A stretch of 64,000 nucleotides of DNA, taken from positions 1,798,001 through 1,862,000 of the forward strand of contig OZ250157.1 in NCBI GenBank assembly GCA_965237765.1. Direction: 5' to 3'. Numbering within the stretch: position 1 is the first letter of the stretch; every line of letters starts with the position of its first letter. The notes beneath the pieces were generated by a model. That model worked only from the letters and a program-made list of their open reading frames with translations, ran no database searches and was not told where the DNA came from. The position numbers were made by a program, and so were the translations under genes. Source of the DNA: WTGJ01 sp965237765 (lineage in GTDB: Bacteria; Chloroflexota; Anaerolineae; Aggregatilineales; Phototrophicaceae). Below, piece by piece: positions 24,372 through 31,792 of the stretch.

Positions 24372-25251
24372 CCCATGAACCACGAAGCGTTGCGCCAAAA
24401 AGTGCACGCCCTTTACGTTAGTGAGCGGGCAGCACTGGGCGATAGTGGCTTGCGCGCCATGCTCGAGCGCGCCGAAGAATGGCAGCTAGCGCCCATCTTA
24501 TCGGCAGGCGGCGCGCTCGTCTTCCCCCATGCCGGTATCGTTGAATGTGGCCACCAACAAGCGGCGTGCGCGCAAGCGGCTCTGGATTGCGGCGCCGATA
24601 CGGTCATCGTCATCAGCGTGCTACACTCCTTCACCGCCGAAATAGAAGCAGCGCGGGGTCGCGTTACTGTCGGCGGTGAACCGAGCGAGGAGGCATTTTG
24701 GGGTATCCAGGGCACGGGCATTGATGGCCCGCGGCAGGAATGGCGCGGCGACCACGCGTTGGTCACCTGGCGTTACCTTTGGGATGCGGAACTGCGGCGG
24801 CGCGGTCTATCAGCGAACAGGGCGCCGCGCGTCATTGAGCGTTACCCTAATTTGGCCGGCGGCAGGCCGCAGGAATTGCCGGGTTTTGCCGAATTGGTGC
24901 GCGAAGCGGAGGGAGCGGCCATCGTTTCCACCGCAGATTCTTTCCATCATGGCATCGGCTATGGTGACGCGCCGGCGGAGACGCACGATATGGATGTGGC
25001 TGGCCTGACGCACGCGCGCTCCGTGCTGGAAGAGGGCATCGATTTGCTCGGCGCCGGCGATTATGTGGGCTACGAACGGCATTGCCTCCGCGCCAAAAGT
25101 GACGCGCGCGACGCCGGCCCGGTATTCCACGCGCTTCGTCCGCATCTCCGCGGGCGCATCCTGGAGCTGGTTGGCAGCGACGCTTGCGCCCTCTACGACG
25201 CGCCGCCGCCCACCTGGGTGGCCGCCGCGCTGGTGGCCTGGGAATAGGATG
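24326..25251 (+). repeat. Tandem duplication, unit 1
   Basis: This 926-base unit holds the last codons of the membrane-protein gene, the ribosome binding site and the whole MEMO/LigB-like gene. The second unit lies exactly 940 bases downstream with the same features and high identity, including the identical GGAATAGGATG at the right edge. Confidence 0.85.
24375..25247 (+). CDS. MEMO/LigB-like protein, tandem copy 1
   Basis: A 290-residue soluble protein. VFPHAGIVECG around His52, SVLHSF around His84 and STADSFHHGIGYG around His191/192 recall the metal-site pattern of the MEMO/class III extradiol dioxygenase superfamily; human MEMO1 uses His49, His81 and His192, an almost identical spacing (from memory). 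The cysteine expected late in MEMO is not obvious, though an HC pair occurs near 236. MEMO-type proteins bind iron or copper in a redox site. No AMMECR1 or radical SAM partner of the AmmeMemoRadiSam set is adjacent. AAAGGA lies eight bases before the ATG. Family assignment is an inference from motif spacing. Confidence 0.6.
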   Translation: MNHEALRQKVHALYVSERAALGDSGLRAMLERAEEWQLAPILSAGGALVFPHAGIVECGHQQAACAQAALDCGADTVIVISVLHSFTAEIEAARGRVTVGGEPSEEAFWGIQGTGIDGPRQEWRGDHALVTWRYLWDAELRRRGLSANRAPRVIERYPNLAGGRPQELPGFAELVREAEGAAIVSTADSFHHGIGYGDAPAETHDMDVAGLTHARSVLEEGIDLLGAGDYVGYERHCLRAKSDARDAGPVFHALRPHLRGRILELVGSDACALYDAPPPTWVAAALVAWE

Positions 25252-25311
25252 ACACTATCGCGTTTGCTGAGCGCTCTCTCAGAAGACGCGCCGCCTGAGC
25301 AAAGGAATTGA
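25249..25311 (+). pseudogene. Remnant of the membrane-protein 3' end left by the duplication
   Basis: A 20-codon frame beginning ATGACACTATCG ends in codons SEDAPPEQRN and TGA, the same ending as the membrane protein at 24051-24371. It is the fragment of that gene copied with the second MEMO-like gene. It could be translated and couple to the next start three bases later, but its main function is probably to carry the AAAGGA ribosome binding site. Confidence 0.7.
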
Positions 25312-26191
25312 CCCATGAACCCCGAAGCGTTGCGACAAAAAATACACACCATTTACGACAGTGAGCGGGAAGCGCTGGGCGAAGACGGCCTGCGTGTCAT
25401 GCTTGAGCGCGGCGAAGAATGGCAGCTGGCGCCGATCTTATCAGCGGGCGGCGCGCTCGTCTTTCCCCATGCCAGCATCGTCGATTGTGGCCACCAGCAA
25501 GCGGCCTGTATTCAGGCGGCCCTGGATTGCGGCGCCGATACTATCCTCATCGTCAGTGTGCTTCATGTCTTCACGACTGCGATGGAAGCAGCGCAAACGC
25601 GAGTCACCGCCGGCGGCGACCCCAGCGCGGAGGCATTTTGGGGCATCCAGGGCACGGGGATCGAGGATCCGCGGCAGGAATGGCGCGGCGACCACGCGAT
25701 GGTCTCCTGGCGTTACCTTTGGGATGCGGAATTGCGGCGGCGTGGCCTATCAGCGAGCCGGGCGCCGCGCGTCATTGAGCGCTACCCTTATTTGGCCGGC
25801 GGCAGGCCGCAGGAATTGCCCGGTTTCGAGGAATTGGCGCGCGAAGCGGAGGGCGCAGCCCTCATATCCACTGCTGATTCCCTCCACCATGGGGTCGCTT
25901 ATGGCGTCGCGCCGGAAGAGGTGTATGACATGGACTCGGCTGGTCTGGCGTACGCGCGCACTGTGCTGGAAGAGGGCATCGATTTGCTCGGCGCCGGCGA
26001 TTACGCTGACTACGAGCAGCATTGCCAGCGCGTGGTTTCCGACGCACGTGACGCCGGCCCGGTATTCCACGTGCTCCGTCCGCATCTCCGCGGGCGCATC
26101 CTGGAGCTAGTGGGCAGCGACGCCCGCGCTTATTTTGAATCGCCACCGCCGACCTGGGTGGCCGCCGCGCTGGTGGCCTGGGAATAGGATG
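25266..26191 (+). repeat. Tandem duplication, unit 2
   Basis: Second unit of the 940-base-offset duplication, starting at CTGAGCGC and ending at GGAATAGGATG. The two units differ by scattered substitutions with no frameshift, so both genes appear to be under selection. Confidence 0.85.
25315..26187 (+). CDS. MEMO/LigB-like protein, tandem copy 2
   Basis: A 290-residue paralog of the preceding gene, equal in length and highly similar throughout. All candidate ligands are kept at the same positions (FPHAS His52, SVLHVF His84, DSLHHGVAYG His191/192, QHC near 236). Variation clusters around residues 10-25, 85-105 and 200-240. Because neither copy shows decay, the pair may have divided substrates or form a heteromer. 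The AAAGGA eight bases upstream of the ATG is inside the duplicated segment. Confidence 0.6.
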   Translation: MNPEALRQKIHTIYDSEREALGEDGLRVMLERGEEWQLAPILSAGGALVFPHASIVDCGHQQAACIQAALDCGADTILIVSVLHVFTTAMEAAQTRVTAGGDPSAEAFWGIQGTGIEDPRQEWRGDHAMVSWRYLWDAELRRRGLSASRAPRVIERYPYLAGGRPQELPGFEELAREAEGAALISTADSLHHGVAYGVAPEEVYDMDSAGLAYARTVLEEGIDLLGAGDYADYEQHCQRVVSDARDAGPVFHVLRPHLRGRILELVGSDARAYFESPPPTWVAAALVAWE

Positions 26192-26236
26192 CGCGATTTC
26201 GCGGGGGCCGTCGCTCGAATGGGTTTGGAGTAGGGG

Positions 26237-26473
26237 TTGGCTCACGACGCGCGCGGGCGCATTCAGGCGCGCATCGACGCGATTGAGGCCCGCCTGCCCT
26301 CCCTATTCGCGCGGCTGGCGATGTTGGAGAACGCCTTGGCTGCCGCGCAGCGCGCGGAAGGGCCGAGCGATACGCTCCAGCAGGAGCGCGATCGGCTCGT
26401 GGACACTCTCGAGCAACTGGAACGCGAGCAGGCAGAAATGCGGCGGCAACTGGCTCAGATCCCGCCCGATTAA
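26237..26473 (+). CDS. Small coiled-coil protein
   Basis: A 78-residue frame with a TTG start behind GGAGTAGGGG. It is one long charged coiled coil (IEARLPSLFARLAMLENALAAAQ, then LVDTLEQLEREQAEMRRQL) with no other domain. It follows the MEMO-like copies by 49 bases on the same strand and ends in a four-base stop overlap (TTAA, 26470-26473) with the convergent adenosyltransferase gene. The tidy stop overlap and regular heptads favour a real gene, but the non-ATG start and small size leave doubt. Confidence 0.55.
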   Translation: MAHDARGRIQARIDAIEARLPSLFARLAMLENALAAAQRAEGPSDTLQQERDRLVDTLEQLEREQAEMRRQLAQIPPD

Positions 26474-27048
26474 CGCCGGGCTTCCTCCGCGCTCCAGATG
26501 GTTTCCGCGATGCCCTGCCGCATATTCTCCCAGCGAGCCAGAGTGAAGAGCCAATCGGACAGGCGGTTGATGTAGGGCAGGATGGCGGTGTTGAGGGCAC
26601 GCTCATTTTCCGCCTCTATGCGCGCCAGAGCCACGATGGCCCGTTCGGTGCGGCGGGCGACGGTGCGCGCGGTATGGATATGAGCGGCGGCGAGCGCCCC
26701 GCCCGGCAGGATGAAATTGGCGAGCGGTGGCAATTCGGCATCCATCGCGTCGATATCGCCCTCCAGCCAGACGACCGCGCTCGGCGGCAGGCGCAGGACG
26801 TAGGCGGATTGCGCGTCGGGCGGCGTCGCCAAATCAGCGCCGAGAGTGAAGAGTTGGCCCTGCACGCGTTCGACCCGTGCGGCCGTTTCCGTCGATAGTC
26901 CCAGCGCGCGCGCGCAACCCAGCACCGCGTTCAGCTCATCCACCGCGCCATAGGCGGCCACGCGCGCGTCATCCTTTGGCACGCGCCCGCCAGCAAAGAG
27001 AGCAGTTTGTCCCAAATCGCCCGTGCGCGTGTAGATCTTCCGCCGCAT
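26470..27048 (-). CDS. Cob(I)yrinic acid a,c-diamide adenosyltransferase (PduO type)
   Basis: A 192-residue PduO-type ATP:corrinoid adenosyltransferase with the ATP-binding start KIYTRTGDLGQTALFAGGRVPKDD, the AAYGAVDELNA motif, ILPGG plus AAHIHTARTVARRTER, and the closing YINRLSDWLFTLAR. It makes adenosylcobalamin, which would supply B12-dependent enzymes. The ATG at 27048 follows GGAGGGAC; an in-frame GTG at 27063 lies inside that ribosome binding site and is unlikely. It is divergent from recA across a 66-base gap that contains a 19-base palindrome. Confidence 0.93.
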   Translation of the reverse strand: MRRKIYTRTGDLGQTALFAGGRVPKDDARVAAYGAVDELNAVLGCARALGLSTETAARVERVQGQLFTLGADLATPPDAQSAYVLRLPPSAVVWLEGDIDAMDAELPPLANFILPGGALAAAHIHTARTVARRTERAIVALARIEAENERALNTAILPYINRLSDWLFTLARWENMRQGIAETIWSAEEARR

Positions 27049-27067
27049 GCGCCGTCCCTCCACCCTA

Positions 27068-27086
27068 AACTGCTATAATAGCCGTT
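27068..27086. promoter_or_regulatory. 19-base palindrome over the recA/adenosyltransferase divergent promoter
   Basis: AACTGCTATAATAGCCGTT pairs at eight of nine positions around a central A. On + it contains the extended -10 TGCTATAAT for recA; on - it contains TATTAT for the adenosyltransferase gene. It is a plausible LexA/SOS operator or a symmetric bidirectional -10. Confidence 0.5.
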
Positions 27087-27114
27087 ATTGAGGCGACGGG
27101 ACGGGGTGCGCGGG

Positions 27115-28155
27115 ATGGCGAAAAAGGCGGGGAACAGCGCTGGGCGCGAGAAGGCGCTAGAAGCGGCATTGGAGGAGCTGACGAAGCGCTTCGGCGAGGG
27201 CACGCTGGTGCGCCTGGGTGACGCGCGCCACCTGCATGTCGATGTGGTGCCGACGGGCTCGCTGGCGGTGGATATCGCGCTGGGCGTCGGCGGCATCCCC
27301 CGCGGGCGTATCACCGAAATCTACGGCCCCGAAAGCTCAGGCAAGACGACGCTTTGTTTGCACCTCATTGCCGAAGCGCAACGCCGCGGCGGCATCTGCG
27401 CCTTCGTCGATATGGAACACGCGCTGGACCCCGCTTTTGCCGAGCGCATCGGCGTCGATCTGGAGACGCTCTATATCTCGCAGCCGGATACGGGCGAACA
27501 GGCGCTGGAAATCACGGAGTCGCTCGTGCGCTCTGGCGCGCTGGATGTGGTTGTGGTGGATAGCGTAGCGGCCCTCGTACCGCGGGCGGAGATCGAAGGC
27601 GAGATGGGCGCGAGCCACGTCGGGCTGATGGCGCGCCTCATGAGCCAGGCGCTGCGTAAGCTGGCCGGCGTCATCAAGCAATCCAACACCGTGGTGATGT
27701 TCACCAACCAGCTGCGCGAGAAAATAGGCGTCATGTTCGGTTCACCAGAAACGACGACGGGCGGACGCGCGCTCAAATTCTACGCCAGCGTGCGCCTCGA
27801 TATCCGCCGCATCCAGACCATTAAACAGAGTGGCGAGGCGATCGGCAACCGCGTCCGCGTGCGCGTGACGAAGAACAAAGTGGCGGCACCCTTCAAAGAG
27901 GGGGAATTCGACATCATGTTCAACGAAGGGGGCATCAGCCGCAGCGGCGAAATCGTCGATTTGGGGACAGATCTGGGCCTTATCGAGAAACGTGGCGCCT
28001 TCTTCCGTTATCGCGACGAGCTGCTCGGCCAGGGCCGCGAAAACGTCAAGCAGCGCATCCTGGGAGATCCAGCGCTATTTGCAGAGCTGGAAAGCGAAAT
28101 CCGTTCGCAATATGGTCTGCCCAGCGCCGAAAAGAAGGTCGTGGTTGATGCCTGA
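27115..28155 (+). CDS. recA: Recombinase RecA
   Basis: The 346-residue RecA has Walker A GPESSGKT at 71-78, Walker B-type VVVVDSVAALVP, and the L1/L2 region signatures EGEMGASHVGLMARLMSQALRKL and NQLREKIGVMFGSPETTTGG. It binds single-stranded DNA, drives strand exchange and triggers LexA cleavage. I chose the ATG at 27115 (MAKKAGNSAG), after GGGGTG, rather than the TTG at 27088. The usual acidic C-terminal tail is short, ending KKVVVDA. The promoter shows an extended -10 inside a palindrome (27068-27086). It overlaps the following VOC gene by eight bases. Confidence 0.98.
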   Translation: MAKKAGNSAGREKALEAALEELTKRFGEGTLVRLGDARHLHVDVVPTGSLAVDIALGVGGIPRGRITEIYGPESSGKTTLCLHLIAEAQRRGGICAFVDMEHALDPAFAERIGVDLETLYISQPDTGEQALEITESLVRSGALDVVVVDSVAALVPRAEIEGEMGASHVGLMARLMSQALRKLAGVIKQSNTVVMFTNQLREKIGVMFGSPETTTGGRALKFYASVRLDIRRIQTIKQSGEAIGNRVRVRVTKNKVAAPFKEGEFDIMFNEGGISRSGEIVDLGTDLGLIEKRGAFFRYRDELLGQGRENVKQRILGDPALFAELESEIRSQYGLPSAEKKVVVDA

Positions 28156-28930
28156 GGATGTGCCTGCGAATTTGCGGCTTGACCATGCGGTGATCGCCGT
28201 TGCTGACCTGGCGGCGGCGATGGCCGATTACGAAACGCTGGGTTTCACTGTGCGCTTCGGCGGTGAACACCCCGGTCGACGCACCCACAATGCCCTCATT
28301 TATTTCGCCGACGGTAGTTATTTGGAGCTGATCGCCGAGCGGCTGGAGTTGCCGCCGACTGATGATGAGCGTGAGAATTGGATTCGCATGGCACCAGTGC
28401 GCGAAGGCAGCATTTTGCTCACCTATGCCCTGCGCACGGAGGATCTGGCGGCGACGATCGCCGCCTGCGCGCGGCGCGGCTTGACCCTGGAGGGACCCCG
28501 CGCTGGCGCGCGCCTTCGGCCCGATGGCAAGAGAATCGCCTGGCGTTCGGCGGCGGCGGCCAACATCAACCTCCCTTTCATCATCGAGGATGTTTCCCCG
28601 CGCGCATTGCGCATATTGGATGCCGAAGCGGATACGGAGCACGCCAACGGCGCGCTGGGCGTGCGGCGGATCGTTTTACTGACGGCGGATGTCGCGAAAA
28701 TCGCGGCGGAATATGCGTCTTTGCTCGGGCAAATGGCGGAGCTGACCGGCGCGACGGCCCGCTTCACGCTGGGCGAGGCGGAAATTCTCATCCGCCCGCC
28801 GGCTGACACTAGGGAAGAGTCCGCGCTGGGCGAAGCGGCGGCGCTGCCCTATGCGCTCGCTTTGGCGGGCGGCGCGGTGCGCGAGTTGGATGCTGCGAAG
28901 AGCGGTTTTGCTTTAACGCTCCAACCTTAG
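28148..28930 (+). CDS. VOC superfamily protein (glyoxalase_3-like)
   Basis: A 260-residue protein starting inside the last codons of recA. The first half matches a glyoxalase_3-type VOC module: LDHAVIAVADLAAAMADYETLGFTVRFGGEHPGRRTHNALIYFADGSYLELIA. The second half repeats the fold weakly (GVRRIVLLTADVAKIAAEYASLLG). The reaction is unknown; such proteins often sit beside recA in related genomes, but that is recollection rather than evidence. Its TAG stop overlaps the TAA stop of the convergent S9 peptidase in TTAG (28927-28930). Confidence 0.85.
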   Translation: MPEDVPANLRLDHAVIAVADLAAAMADYETLGFTVRFGGEHPGRRTHNALIYFADGSYLELIAERLELPPTDDERENWIRMAPVREGSILLTYALRTEDLAATIAACARRGLTLEGPRAGARLRPDGKRIAWRSAAAANINLPFIIEDVSPRALRILDAEADTEHANGALGVRRIVLLTADVAKIAAEYASLLGQMAELTGATARFTLGEAEILIRPPADTREESALGEAAALPYALALAGGAVRELDAAKSGFALTLQP

Positions 28931-30768
28931 TCGGCCAGATACTGCTGGAACCAACGCACGATCGCCAGCGTCGAGTCGATCTTGTTCTCCAGCCGCACGA
29001 ATCCATGACCTTCATCGGGGTAGAGCAGGTACTTGCAGGGGACGCCGCGCTCGTGCAAGCCCTGGACGACCTGTTCGGCCTCAACGACAGGGACGTTGGT
29101 GTCGTTGGCGCCGTGGAGGACGAGCGTGGCGGCGCGCACGCGGTCCAACTTGAATATGGGCGAGAGGGCGCGCAGCAATTCGGGTTCTGTAACCGGGTCG
29201 CCATATTTCACGGTGGAGATGGCGGCCATCCACGGTTCGGTCTGCTCGAAGAAGGTGAAGAAATTCACGACGCCGAATAGGTTCGCGCCAGCGGCGAAGA
29301 GATCTGGATATTCCGTGAGGCCGGCCATGGTCATATAACCGCCGTAGGAACCGCCCATGATGCCCAACCGCCCGGGCGCAGCGATGCCCTCCTCCAACAG
29401 GAAGCGCGCGCAACTCTCGATGTCGCGCACGCCGTCGAAACGTAGCGCGCCGTTATCCAGATTGATGAAGATCTTGCCGAAGCCGGATGAGCCGCGCACG
29501 TTCGGGTCAAAGACGCTGATGCCGCTGGCGAGCAGCGCCTGAAAATCGTAGCGAAAGAGGGGCAGCGCTTGCCCTTCGGGGCCACCGTGAAAATGCATGA
29601 CGACCGGGCCGGGCGCCGCGCCGGGCGCTTCGTAGAGCCAACCACTCAGCTCGAGGCCATCATGCGCGGCGAAGCGAACTAGCCTTGGCTGCACGAGCGC
29701 GCCTGGATCGACGCCTTCGTGCGGACTCTGCGTGAGGCGGCGCAGGGCGCCGTTCGCGCGTTCGAAGAGCCAGATATCGCCTGCCAGGTCCGCGCCTGCG
29801 CATTGCAAGGCCACATAATGGCCATCGCGACGATAGCGCAGCGCGAAGACCAGATCGGCGGGCAGGGGTTGCGATGTAGCGGCGAGTGTCTGCAGGTCGA
29901 GCCATTCCAGCTCGCAGCGCCCGGCCACGCTCCAGCAGAGCGCGGCCTGTTTCCCGTCAGGCGCGAGCGCGAATTGGTTCAGCACGGCGTCATCGCGCCA
30001 GTGCAGAACCTCGATGGGGCCGGGTTGGCCATCAGCAGTGAGCGCGATGCGGCAAAAAGCGGTCTTATCGCGCTCGAAATCCGTGATGAGATAGACAGCA
30101 TCGCCCGTCGGCGCGAAGCGCGCGTTATGGAATTCGCCCGGGCCTTCGTGTGGCGTGAGGAGTGTCTCCGTTCCGTTGGTGAAGTCAACAAAGAACACAT
30201 CACTGTTGGAGCGGCTGGTGACGCGCTCGAGTAGGACAGCGCCGCCGTCGCCACGTATATCGCCGCAGGAACACACGCCACGCAGCCCCTCCTGTGCTTG
30301 GGTGATGCGGCGCGTTTCGCGACTTTGCAAGTGGTAGACATAGAGGTGCATGGTCGCCGAGTCTTCGCGGTTTGAAACGAAAAGCGCCGCTGAGCCATCG
30401 GGCAGCCAGCCGCCGAGCCAGTTGTTGCTATCACCGCCGCTGGTGATTCGGTGGGCGCTGCTGCCATCCGCGCGCAAGAGGTAGATCTGGCTATTCATGC
30501 CGCCGCCGGGTGCTACCTGCGCGGCGATCCATTCGCCCGTCGGCGACCAGCGCAGGCCCTGCACTGGGTCGGGGAAGTTCGAGAGGCGTTCGGGAGGCTC
30601 GTCGCTGGTCAGCGCCTGCCGCCAGATTTCAGGCAGGCCGCCGCGGTCGCTGAGGAAAGCGATCTCGTCACTTGCTGGCGCGAATTCAGGCAGGGCGCTG
30701 CGGCTGAAATTCGCCAGGGCGCGGATGTGTGCTTCGAGTGTGGCCGAGGTTTCGGGTGATTCAGACAT
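28927..30768 (-). CDS. S9 family prolyl oligopeptidase / acyl-peptide hydrolase
   Basis: A 613-residue cytoplasmic serine peptidase. An N-terminal beta-propeller (about 20-350; repeated LSDRGG-, WSPTGEW- and DGS-type blades) is followed by the alpha/beta-hydrolase domain with nucleophile GGSYGGYM, Asp in LHGANDTNVP and His in PDEGHGFV. It cuts short peptides or removes N-acylated residues. The start at 30768 (MSESPETSATLEAH) follows AAAGG; the frame is open to 30987, but the extra residues lack propeller features. No signal peptide. An M32 carboxypeptidase lies 1 kb away on the same strand, so peptide breakdown is a local theme. Confidence 0.92.
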   Translation of the reverse strand: MSESPETSATLEAHIRALANFSRSALPEFAPASDEIAFLSDRGGLPEIWRQALTSDEPPERLSNFPDPVQGLRWSPTGEWIAAQVAPGGGMNSQIYLLRADGSSAHRITSGGDSNNWLGGWLPDGSAALFVSNREDSATMHLYVYHLQSRETRRITQAQEGLRGVCSCGDIRGDGGAVLLERVTSRSNSDVFFVDFTNGTETLLTPHEGPGEFHNARFAPTGDAVYLITDFERDKTAFCRIALTADGQPGPIEVLHWRDDAVLNQFALAPDGKQAALCWSVAGRCELEWLDLQTLAATSQPLPADLVFALRYRRDGHYVALQCAGADLAGDIWLFERANGALRRLTQSPHEGVDPGALVQPRLVRFAAHDGLELSGWLYEAPGAAPGPVVMHFHGGPEGQALPLFRYDFQALLASGISVFDPNVRGSSGFGKIFINLDNGALRFDGVRDIESCARFLLEEGIAAPGRLGIMGGSYGGYMTMAGLTEYPDLFAAGANLFGVVNFFTFFEQTEPWMAAISTVKYGDPVTEPELLRALSPIFKLDRVRAATLVLHGANDTNVPVVEAEQVVQGLHERGVPCKYLLYPDEGHGFVRLENKIDSTLAIVRWFQQYLAD

Positions 30769-30949
30769 GGATACAAAGCCTTTGTCGGTAGTGCGGTTGA
30801 AGTGGGAATTCCGCTGCGGCATGGCCAGTGGCGAATCGGTTGGTTCCGAGGATGAACGGTAACCTGTCGCAACCCGAAAGACAACAAGCCACATTATGGT
30901 CTCGAACGAAATACTGGCGAGCGCGCCGTGTAGCGAATGGCAACTGCCC

Positions 30950-31762
30950 TCATGCCAGCAAATGCGCCAGATATTGCGATGGCTCATTCAGGAAATCGCG
31001 CAGCAACTGCACGGCCTCCAGTTCATCGTATCGCAAGCCGCGCAATTCGCCACCGTCGCAACTCAGGATGGCCGCGCCGGGGTATGCGAGCAGGATGGGC
31101 GAGTGCGTAGCGATGACGAACTGCGCGTCGGCCGCCAACGAGTCATGCAGCAGTTTTAAGAAGGCCAGTTGCCGCAAGGGCGCGAGCGGCGCTTCCGGCT
31201 CATCGAGCAAATATAGCCCGCCGGGCCGGAAGCGCGCCTGAAAGAGGCGCAGGTAGCTTTCGCCATGTGATGCTGCGGCCAAACCCGCTTCGCCATATTG
31301 TTCCTTCATGGCGCGCAACTCCCGCGCGTAGGCCATCCGCGCCAGGCCGCGCGCTTTTTCGGAACGGTCGGCGTAATCCTCATCCACCCGCTCCCAATCG
31401 GCCGTCAATTCCGCGCCCATTGTCCCCAACCGTTTGACATAACCGAAGAAATCCTCCGCGCGCAGGAAGAAACCGTGCCGCGTCCGCTGCTTCCATATGG
31501 GCCGCAGGTGGTCGGACAGCTCGCGCATAGGCGCCAGCGTCGGGTCCTCGCGCACGGGGGCGGAGCCGACCGTGGGCAGCTCGACCACGCAGGCCAGTGC
31601 CTCTAGCAAGGTTGATTTGCCACTGCCATTATCGCCGACGAGGAAGGTGAGCGGCGCGCCAAATTCCAACGCTTCGAAGCGCTGAAGGATGGGCAAGTGG
31701 AAAGGATAATGATCGGTTGGCCAATCACCCGCCTTTCGCTGCAGCGCGCGCAGGTGGATCAT
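30950..31762 (-). CDS. AAA/ABC-type ATPase (AAA_21-like)
   Basis: The 270-residue protein has Walker A GDNGSGKS (43-50), a signature-like SHGESYLRLF near 170 and Walker B GLYLLDEPEAPL near 186, plus the switch histidine in IATHSPIL. This is the compact SMC/RecF-like ATPase type with a short helical insert instead of a long coiled coil. Stand-alone proteins of this kind are common and mostly uncharacterised; some belong to defence or repair modules, but no partner nuclease (TOPRIM or HNH) is adjacent. The 181-base gap to the S9 gene holds nothing I can identify. Confidence 0.85.
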   Translation of the reverse strand: MIHLRALQRKAGDWPTDHYPFHLPILQRFEALEFGAPLTFLVGDNGSGKSTLLEALACVVELPTVGSAPVREDPTLAPMRELSDHLRPIWKQRTRHGFFLRAEDFFGYVKRLGTMGAELTADWERVDEDYADRSEKARGLARMAYARELRAMKEQYGEAGLAAASHGESYLRLFQARFRPGGLYLLDEPEAPLAPLRQLAFLKLLHDSLAADAQFVIATHSPILLAYPGAAILSCDGGELRGLRYDELEAVQLLRDFLNEPSQYLAHLLA

Positions 31763-31792
31763 GGCGACTGTTGTGGGCGCTTACTGATGAGG

